Positions 1-4,652 of a stretch of DNA of 5,822 nt are shown piece by piece. The notes under the pieces were generated by a model, which was given only the letters and a program-made list of their open reading frames with translations, had not been told where the DNA came from and did not search any database. How positions within the stretch are numbered: the stretch's first letter is position 1; every line of letters starts with the position of its first letter. Origin of the DNA: Planctomycetaceae bacterium (GTDB taxonomy: Bacteria; Planctomycetota; Planctomycetia; Planctomycetales; Planctomycetaceae); contig DLVV01000288.1 of assembly GCA_003445035.1 (NCBI GenBank), forward strand, positions 1 to 5,822, written 5' to 3'. The translations under genes were made by a program, and so were the position numbers.

Positions 1-559
1 CGGTCACGTAACGGGTCAGCAACGGTGCCGTGATATCGACACTCATCCCGAACGGCAGGCCCCAGGTCAGTTGGCCGTAGTCGACCGGCGGCGCGATCAC
101 CAACCCCTCCCACTCGTCAGCCAGCCGCTCGAGCACCGCGTAGCTCTGCAACGTGTCCGTCGCCAGGGGCAGGTGCGGACCGTGTTCCTCAACCGCCGTG
201 TCGACGCTGAAAGCGACCACCCGCCCGATCGGTCCGCATGGCGGGTGTTGAACCGGAGACAGTTCGACCACTTCGAATGTGGCCTCCCCGGCACGACGCG
301 TCCCGCTGTAGAACGGAAAACACTCCCCAATGCGATCGAGCAATTCGTTGCGCAGTGGACCATCAAGAGCCTCGTGGTACAGAGGTGGCAACACCAGGGG
401 GGCCAAGCCCGCCAGGTCGTCGAACGGTGTGCCGAGTGAGCAGATCGGCAACACGATGCGATCGGTGCCGACACGATCCAGCAACGCGTTGAGCGAATAT
501 CCGGTCAGCCAACTGCCCGTGTTGATCGCAAACGGCCGCCAGGCCAGGGGATTGTCCAT
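1..559 (-). CDS. Creatininase-family metal-dependent amidohydrolase with N-terminal extension (3' end outside window)
   Basis: 186 codons are visible; the C-terminal part lies beyond position 1. The family (creatinine amidohydrolase, mycofactocin MftE, FAPy deformylase and others) hydrolyses C-N amide bonds with a two-metal centre. Residues 124-136, EEHGPHLPLATDT, match the hallmark E-x-H-G-P-H-L-P-L-x-T-D segment. E124, H126 and D135 correspond to metal ligands Glu34, His36 and Asp45 of Pseudomonas creatininase; the later His/Glu ligands would be off the window. A hydrophobic strand (113-119) precedes the motif and APPVDYG (156-162) follows, as in the family. Oddly, the motif usually sits near residue 35, so about 90 extra residues precede it. 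The start is uncertain: ATG at 559 lacks a Shine-Dalgarno site, and an in-frame GTG at 601 is an alternative; a TGA lies further upstream. The gene is divergent from the GtrA gene. The family assignment is firm, but the substrate is unknown. Confidence 0.85.
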   Translation of the reverse strand, partial: MDNPLAWRPFAINTGSWLTGYSLNALLDRVGTDRIVLPICSLGTPFDDLAGLAPLVLPPLYHEALDGPLRNELLDRIGECFPFYSGTRRAGEATFEVVELSPVQHPPCGPIGRVVAFSVDTAVEEHGPHLPLATDTLQSYAVLERLADEWEGLVIAPPVDYGQLTWGLPFGMSVDITAPLLTRYVT

Positions 560-563
560 GGGG

Positions 564-644
564 AGGAGGTCCGTACGGGTCGGTGGCGGAGGCTCAGTCA
601 CCTTGGTAACCGGTCGAGCGGCCCGGGTCGAGCGAAACGGGCCG
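564..644 (+). other. Leader region of the GtrA gene: SD-like site, 8-codon open frame, hairpin
   Basis: This part of the 178-bp divergent gap holds several small elements on the plus strand. AGGAGGT at 564-570 is followed after 12 bases by GTG at 583, which opens an eight-codon frame (MAEAQSPW) ending at TAA 607-609. A perfect 7-bp inverted repeat follows: CGGCCCG at 619-625 and CGGGCCG at 638-644 with a 12-base loop. All of these are visible. That they act as a leader peptide and a regulatory hairpin is speculation: the SD-to-start spacing is long, and short frames like this arise by chance. No clear promoter was found here for either flanking gene. Confidence 0.2.
612..634 (+). repeat. Direct repeat GGTCGAGCG x2 upstream of the GtrA gene
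   Basis: The 9-mer GGTCGAGCG occurs at 612-620 and again at 626-634, with five bases between. A third copy lies at 761-769, inside the start of the GtrA coding region, where it encodes part of the LVERL segment. The second copy lies in the loop of the 619-644 inverted repeat. It could be an operator, or simply a favoured word of this genome. Confidence 0.4.
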
Positions 645-722
645 TCAGACCATCTTGCGGTTTCTCACCGCGACTCTCAGACTGGCCGAACCGCCCGACG
701 AAAAGACGCACCGGGTGGGATC

Positions 723-730
723 AAGGAGGT
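723..730 (+). promoter_or_regulatory. Ribosome binding site of the GtrA gene (AAGGAGGT)
   Basis: AAGGAGGT is fully complementary to the usual 16S rRNA 3' end and lies seven bases before the GTG at 738. It decides the start of the GtrA gene against the long in-frame open stretch upstream. It is the strongest Shine-Dalgarno site in the window. Confidence 0.85.
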
Positions 731-737
731 CTTACGA

Positions 738-1253
738 GTGAGTTCACCGCTTGCGGGACTGGTCGAGCGGCTACGTCGGCTCGAGGACGTCTTTCCAGAG
801 ACGGCCCGCTTCGTTCGCTTCGGGACGGTCGGTGCCAGCGGGGTCCTGGTCGACTGCGGAGTCACCTACGCCACGTTCCTGGCCTGCGAGTCACCCGATG
901 TTGCCTACCTGGTCGGCATCACCGTTGCCATGACCTGGAATTTCTTCTGGAACCGGCGAATCACCTTCGCCGACGCCGACTCCGGCCCGTTGTGGCGGCA
1001 GTACATCGGTTTTTGCGGCAGCTGTTCGCTGGGTGCGGTGGTCAGTTGGACGACGCGGGTGATCCTGGAGAAGCAGTTCGAGCTGTTTGCCGAACACATC
1101 GTGCTGGCGGTCCCGATCGGCGTCGTTGCCGGGATGATGTTCAATTACCTGTTGTGTCGTCGCTGGGTGTTTCGGACGGGTCCTGCGGACCATCGGGAGG
1201 CTCCGCTCGACGAAGCATCTGAACCGCACGAATCGAATACTCCACCCCGCTGA
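738..1253 (+). CDS. GtrA-family small membrane protein (putative polyprenyl-linked sugar translocation)
   Basis: 171 residues, a normal length for the family. GtrA-like/DPMS-type proteins are four-helix membrane proteins linked to flipping or handling undecaprenyl-phosphate sugars for cell-surface glycosylation. Family signatures are clear: F-x-R-F-G-x-V-G near residues 25-32 leading into helix 1 (about 26-48), N-F-F-W-N-R-R-I-T-F at 68-77 after helix 2, and its second-half counterpart F-N-Y-L-L-C-R-R-W-V-F at 135-145 after helix 4. Helix 3 spans about 88-106. The last 25 residues are a polar, proline- and acid-rich tail. The GTG start at 738 is chosen for its strong ribosome site; the frame is open upstream, but that stretch has no membrane or family features. 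The 3' end overlaps convergent pgsA by 113 bp. No glycosyltransferase partner lies alongside, so the sugar substrate cannot be inferred. Confidence 0.88.
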   Translation: MSSPLAGLVERLRRLEDVFPETARFVRFGTVGASGVLVDCGVTYATFLACESPDVAYLVGITVAMTWNFFWNRRITFADADSGPLWRQYIGFCGSCSLGAVVSWTTRVILEKQFELFAEHIVLAVPIGVVAGMMFNYLLCRRWVFRTGPADHREAPLDEASEPHESNTPPR

Positions 1254-1797
1254 AAATGGTGACGGCCACAGCGACCCACAACGTGACATCGCGGATCCGG
1301 GTCAGTCCGTCGTATTCGGCGACGATCGCGTCATCCATCGACAGCAAGCAAAGCGGCACCGCGGCGCACTGCAGAACCATCTTGAGCTTGCCTGAAAGCG
1401 CCGCCGAGAAGTCCCGACCGGCCTGCTCGAGAAATCCTCTCAGGCTGGTCACGAACATCTCGCGGGCCAACACCACCACCACGATCCAGGCGGTGACCCC
1501 CGACTTCGACGCCGAGCCACCGACCGAGAGCAGGAAAACGAACGTCCCGCAGATGATGATCTTGTCGGCGAACGGATCGAGAATCCGGCCGAGCGGTGTG
1601 ACGAGCCCGTACCGACGAGCGATGTAGCCGTCGAGAAAATCGGTGGCCGCGGCCACCAGGAACAGCACCGTCGCCGTCTTCCACCAGCCGTCGGCCTCGA
1701 TCAAAACGAACAGCACGACAGCCATCAGCAGGCGGCTAATGGTGATCAGGTTGGGAGTGTTCAGCCAGTGTGCTGGCCGGGCCGACTCGTCCGACAC
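1141..1797 (-). CDS. pgsA: CDP-diacylglycerol--glycerol-3-phosphate 3-phosphatidyltransferase (PGP synthase)
   Basis: 218 residues. The enzyme transfers a phosphatidyl group from CDP-diacylglycerol to glycerol-3-phosphate, the committed step towards phosphatidylglycerol and cardiolipin, in the cytoplasmic membrane. The full CDP-alcohol phosphotransferase signature is present: D53-x2-D56-G57-x2-A60-R61-x8-G70-x3-D74-x3-D78. N-terminal N-T-P-N-L-I-T-I-S-R (13-22) is typical of PgsA and helps separate it from other family members. Membrane segments lie at about 22-35, 41-53, 79-92, 101-115, 143-153 and 170-183. The GTG start at 1797 has AGAGG nine bases upstream; the frame stays open into rimO, but that upstream part is not PgsA-like. 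It lies 49 bp after rimO, a neighbour it also has in other bacteria. The conserved segment ends near residue 195, and the last 23 residues are a polar tail antisense to the final helix motif of the GtrA gene. Confidence 0.92.
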   Translation of the reverse strand: MSDESARPAHWLNTPNLITISRLLMAVVLFVLIEADGWWKTATVLFLVAAATDFLDGYIARRYGLVTPLGRILDPFADKIIICGTFVFLLSVGGSASKSGVTAWIVVVVLAREMFVTSLRGFLEQAGRDFSAALSGKLKMVLQCAAVPLCLLSMDDAIVAEYDGLTRIRDVTLWVAVAVTIFSGVEYSIRAVQMLRRAEPPDGPQDPSETPSDDTTGN

Positions 1798-1815
1798 GTC
1801 TCTTCGCCTCTGTCC

Positions 1816-1837
1816 CGGTCGGAATTGGATCCGATCG
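1816..1837 (-). other. Imperfect inverted repeat between rimO and pgsA
   Basis: CGGTCGGA at 1816-1823 pairs with TCCGATCG at 1830-1837 across a six-base loop; in the minus-strand transcript one of the eight pairs is an A-C mismatch. It sits just upstream of the pgsA ribosome binding site (AGAGG, 1807-1811). There is no T-run, so it does not look like an intrinsic terminator. It may be an intercistronic mRNA hairpin, or chance. Confidence 0.3.
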
Positions 1838-1846
1838 CTGCACGGT

Positions 1847-3226
1847 TCACTCAGGTGCCGCACCGGCCAGATCGTACCCCTGCCGTGACAGGATCTCAAC
1901 GGGGACCATCTGTCCAACCGCCAAATCTCTCCCCTCGACCTCGACCACCCCGTCAATCTCGGGAGCATCGGCAAACGATCTGCCGATCCAGACGCCGGGC
2001 TCATCGGAGGCCTGATCAAGCAGCACGTCGAGTTCGTAACCGACCAGGGAGTCTCCGAACGAGAAGGCGTGACGCTGCTGGATCGCCATCAACTCGTCCT
2101 GCCGGGCCACCTTGACGTCCTCGGGCAGGTGCCCGTCCAGCCGTTGGGCCGGCGTATCGGGTTCGAGCGAATACGTGAAAACGCCCATCCGCTGAAAATG
2201 GCCCTCATCGACGAAGTCCCGCAGTTCCTCAAACTGTCCGTCGGTCTCGCCGGGGAACCCGGTGATGAACGTCGTGCGGAGCACGAGGTTGGGCACCCGC
2301 TCGCGCAACGTCTCCAGCAACCGCTCGGTCCCGCTGCGATCCACCCGTCGCTGCATCCGTTTCAGGACATCGCTGTTGATGTGCTGCAGGGGCAAGTCGA
2401 GGTAGGGCAGGATCTTTCCCGAATCGGCGATCACCTCCACCAGTTCGTCGGTGAAGTGAATCGGGTAGAGATACATCAGACGGATCCAGTCGAGCCCTTC
2501 GATCTGCTCGAGCCGCTTCAGCAACTCGACCAGACGAACCTCGCCGTAGAGATCCAGTCCGTAGTAGGTGGTGTCCTGGGCCACCAGCACCAGCTCGCGG
2601 ACTCCGTCACCGACCAGTTCCTCGGCCTCACGCACGACCTCCTCGATCGGCTTCGTGACGTGTTTGCCTCGCATCTTGGGGATGGCACAGAAGGTGCAGG
2701 TCCGATCACATCCTTCGGAAATCTTCAAATAGGCGAAATGCTTCGGAGTGATCCTCAATCGCCCGCGATCTTCCTGTGCGGTGATCGGAGCCGGTCGGAA
2801 CAGTTCCCGCTGTTCGCGAGCGTGTCCGACCAGGTGATCGGCCACCCGGTGAATCTCGTCTCGACCGAACACGCCCACCACGTGGTCGATCTCGGGCCGT
2901 TCCTCCAACAGGCTGCCACCGACACGTTCTGGCAGACAACCGGCCACGATCACTCCACCGGTCTGCCCGGCCCGTTTCAGATCGATCATCTCGTCGATCA
3001 CCGACCGCGATTCCGCCCGCGCGCTCTCGATGAAGCCACAAGTGTTGACGATCACGAAATCGGCACCGGCCGGTTCGGGAACCAGCGTGTAACCATCCAG
3101 GGCCAATGTGCCCAACATCTTCTCGCTGTCGACGAGATTCTTGGGACAACCCAGGCTGACGAAGGCGTAGTTGCCCTTCGATTCACCGGTTTCCGCCGTC
3201 TCGCCAGTCGTCAATGATTCGGACAT
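1847..3226 (-). CDS. rimO: Ribosomal protein S12 (aspartate-C3) methylthiotransferase RimO
   Basis: 459 residues, close to the usual RimO length. It is a radical SAM enzyme with two 4Fe-4S clusters that methylthiolates a conserved aspartate of ribosomal protein S12. The N-terminal UPF0004 domain carries the auxiliary-cluster cysteines C27 (SLGCPKNLVDSE), C63 (NTCGFIES) and C97 (AGCLPER). The radical SAM core carries C173-x3-C177-x2-C180 in ISEGCDRTCTFCAIPKMRG. A C-terminal TRAM domain (about 393-455) includes the RimO-type GRSFADAPEIDG. PKNLVDSE and SEGCDRTCTFCAIP point to RimO rather than the tRNA enzyme MiaB. The ATG at 3226 is chosen because GGAGG lies eight bases upstream; an in-frame GTG at 3241 would consume that site. 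It begins four bases after the CPBP gene's stop and is followed by pgsA, so it is probably the middle gene of one transcript. Confidence 0.97.
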   Translation of the reverse strand: MSESLTTGETAETGESKGNYAFVSLGCPKNLVDSEKMLGTLALDGYTLVPEPAGADFVIVNTCGFIESARAESRSVIDEMIDLKRAGQTGGVIVAGCLPERVGGSLLEERPEIDHVVGVFGRDEIHRVADHLVGHAREQRELFRPAPITAQEDRGRLRITPKHFAYLKISEGCDRTCTFCAIPKMRGKHVTKPIEEVVREAEELVGDGVRELVLVAQDTTYYGLDLYGEVRLVELLKRLEQIEGLDWIRLMYLYPIHFTDELVEVIADSGKILPYLDLPLQHINSDVLKRMQRRVDRSGTERLLETLRERVPNLVLRTTFITGFPGETDGQFEELRDFVDEGHFQRMGVFTYSLEPDTPAQRLDGHLPEDVKVARQDELMAIQQRHAFSFGDSLVGYELDVLLDQASDEPGVWIGRSFADAPEIDGVVEVEGRDLAVGQMVPVEILSRQGYDLAGAAPE

Positions 3227-3230
3227 CTCT

Positions 3231-4526
3231 CTAGCCTCCACCCGCCGCGCGGGACACTTCCCACCCCAACGCCACGTAGAAACTCAACAACCCCACGCCA
3301 AGAGCAGCCGTGAGCTTGATCGGTGGTTTCAGACGAACAGCCTCCGCGTGTCCTCGAGGAACTTCGACGCTGCGATAGGCCGGCCACCACCACCGGAGGT
3401 GGTCAGCCCGTGGATTCCGGGAAAAACTCGCAGCGTCGCCCGGAACCCGGAATTCGATCCGAGACCTCCAGAAGTACACGACCGCACAAAAGGACGCCAG
3501 TGACGCGGGTACCAACACGAACCACGGCAACAACTCGTCTCCTCCCAGCAACACCGGGTCGATCCCCCGATCCGGCATCGACAGGGTGGCCTTGGTCAGC
3601 ACGGACGCCCACCCATTGATCAGAAAGTGCAGCAGGATCGGAGCGAGAATCGAGCGGGTGGCCAGGTGAACAACGTGCAGCAATACGCCCAGGGGAAACA
3701 CCGATATCGCATGAGCCGGGTTGATGTGGGCCATGGCAAACAGCAACGACGTCATGAAGATGCCGTGGACAACTCCACCGCGGGCCACCAGCCCGCGGCC
3801 GATCACGCCCCGAAAGACCAGTTCCTCGCCGACGGCTGGCAAAACCGCCAACACGAACACCATGCCCGGAAGCGACAGGCCCTCGGCCATGGTCGCCAGG
3901 ACATTGACCTCCTGAATGGCCGGGACATTGGGCAGCCCCGGCAACGTTTCCAGCACCCCTCTCCAGGCACGGTTGGCAACCACGAACAACTGCCCACAGG
4001 CGACCGACACCGGCAGCACGATCACGGTGATGGCCAACAGGTGCCGGGGACAAATCCGTAGTCTCCCCAGGCGATTGCCGAGCCGGCCGAGTGGCCCGGC
4101 CGACCTGTCGAACGGTACCGCCAATCTCAGGCCGACAGCCAGGAGCACCACCAACACGAACAGCACCTGGTCGCCCCCCATCACGACCCCGATATGTTCG
4201 TTGATCATCTTCTGCAACCGCTCCGGATCCTGCACCAGCTGCTGGTCCCCGCTTATCCCAACCACCGCCGCGGCCACCAGCACCACCATGATCGCACTGG
4301 CGACCAGGTGCACGACGACCACTCCGATCAGCCAGGCAAAGGCCTCAATCGGCCCCGGACCGGGAATCACAACGGGATCCGGCTGCACCGGCCGATTCGG
4401 AACCGTCGCGGATTCGTCGTCATCTTCCAGCCACACCGTCTGTCCCGCTCCATCCACCCTGTCGTGTCCGAGGGGATCCGCAAGCGGATCCAGCGGAGGG
4501 TCCGGAGGGGGAGGGGAAGTCGACAT
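3231..4526 (-). CDS. CPBP (CAAX/Abi) family intramembrane metalloprotease homologue
   Basis: 431 residues, longer than the family core of roughly 200-300. The three CPBP motifs are intact and in order: E234-E235-x3-R239 (EELVFR), F263-x3-H267 (FAMAH) and H300-x3-N304 (HFLIN). In the family these residues form the glutamate/histidine active site of Rce1-type intramembrane proteases; bacterial members serve protein processing, bacteriocin immunity or unknown roles. Membrane segments lie at about 60-90, 118-138, 161-184, 217-233, 252-308 (several) and 331-353. An extra C-terminal helix (404-423) follows a soluble stretch of about 50 residues. The N-terminal 55 residues are hydrophilic, rich in Pro and Asp, and probably disordered. 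ATG at 4526 is the only usable start downstream of the putative promoter; a TTG at 4634 would read through that promoter. No good Shine-Dalgarno site is seen. It is probably co-transcribed with rimO; the substrate is unknown. Confidence 0.88.
   Translation of the reverse strand: MSTSPPPPDPPLDPLADPLGHDRVDGAGQTVWLEDDDESATVPNRPVQPDPVVIPGPGPIEAFAWLIGVVVVHLVASAIMVVLVAAAVVGISGDQQLVQDPERLQKMINEHIGVVMGGDQVLFVLVVLLAVGLRLAVPFDRSAGPLGRLGNRLGRLRICPRHLLAITVIVLPVSVACGQLFVVANRAWRGVLETLPGLPNVPAIQEVNVLATMAEGLSLPGMVFVLAVLPAVGEELVFRGVIGRGLVARGGVVHGIFMTSLLFAMAHINPAHAISVFPLGVLLHVVHLATRSILAPILLHFLINGWASVLTKATLSMPDRGIDPVLLGGDELLPWFVLVPASLASFCAVVYFWRSRIEFRVPGDAASFSRNPRADHLRWWWPAYRSVEVPRGHAEAVRLKPPIKLTAALGVGLLSFYVALGWEVSRAAGGG
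3235..3239 (-). promoter_or_regulatory. rimO ribosome binding site inside the end of the upstream gene
   Basis: GGAGG on the minus strand, eight bases before the rimO ATG. It is formed by the last glycine codons of the CPBP protease gene, whose TAG stop (3231-3233) lies between this site and the rimO start. Ribosomes finishing the protease gene would arrive directly on the rimO start, which suggests translational coupling. Confidence 0.75.
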
Positions 4527-4614
4527 CGCATCGTTCAGACGAGGAGAGTGACGGTGGAGCGGGTGGGATCCTGGCTCGGCTCCGGGTAGACTTCTTCCCG
4601 CCGGGTCACGCTCG

Positions 4615-4644
4615 ACTATAACCACCCGGTGCAATTGCTGCGAA
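4615..4644 (-). promoter_or_regulatory. Putative promoter for the CPBP-rimO-pgsA cluster
   Basis: Reading the minus strand, TTCGCA (4644-4639, four of six matches to TTGACA) is followed after 18 bases by TATAGT (4620-4615, five of six matches to TATAAT). Transcription would begin near 4608, leaving a leader of about 80 bases before the ATG at 4526. This is prediction from hexamer matches only. Confidence 0.35.
4617..4622 (+). promoter_or_regulatory. Putative -10 element for the kinase gene (TATAAC)
   Basis: TATAAC matches five of six positions of the sigma-70 -10 consensus and overlaps the minus-strand TATAGT element. No good -35 is seen; the best-spaced hexamer at 4594-4599 matches poorly. 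Transcription would begin near 4629, leaving about 24 bases before the kinase ATG, enough for the GAAGG site at 4642-4646. Confidence 0.3.
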
Positions 4645-4652
4645 GGCTGCTC

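Noticed and set aside
655..683. Possible promoter for the GtrA gene: TTGCGG, 17 bases, CAGACT
   Set aside because: Only three of six matches in each hexamer, no better than chance.
330..737. Upstream in-frame extension of the GtrA gene, including an ATG at 558
   Set aside because: Overlaps the creatininase gene, its translation is Arg/Ser-rich without family features, and the GTG at 738 has a perfect ribosome site.
1798..2019. Upstream in-frame extension of pgsA into rimO
   Set aside because: Would overlap the rimO 3' end; its translation is Arg/Trp-rich and unlike PgsA, and GTG 1797 has a plausible ribosome site.
2069..3217. Long open frame on the plus strand (382 codons) opposite rimO
   Set aside because: Antisense shadow of a certain, fully conserved gene in GC-rich DNA; no ribosome site and no recognisable motif.
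3916..4551. Long open frame on the plus strand opposite the CPBP gene
   Set aside because: Its Thr/Ser/Pro-rich translation is that of antisense sequence; the opposite strand has all three CPBP motifs.
4527..4634. TTG-started extension of the CPBP gene to 4634
   Set aside because: The start would lie upstream of the predicted minus-strand transcription start, has no ribosome site, and the added residues are not conserved-looking.
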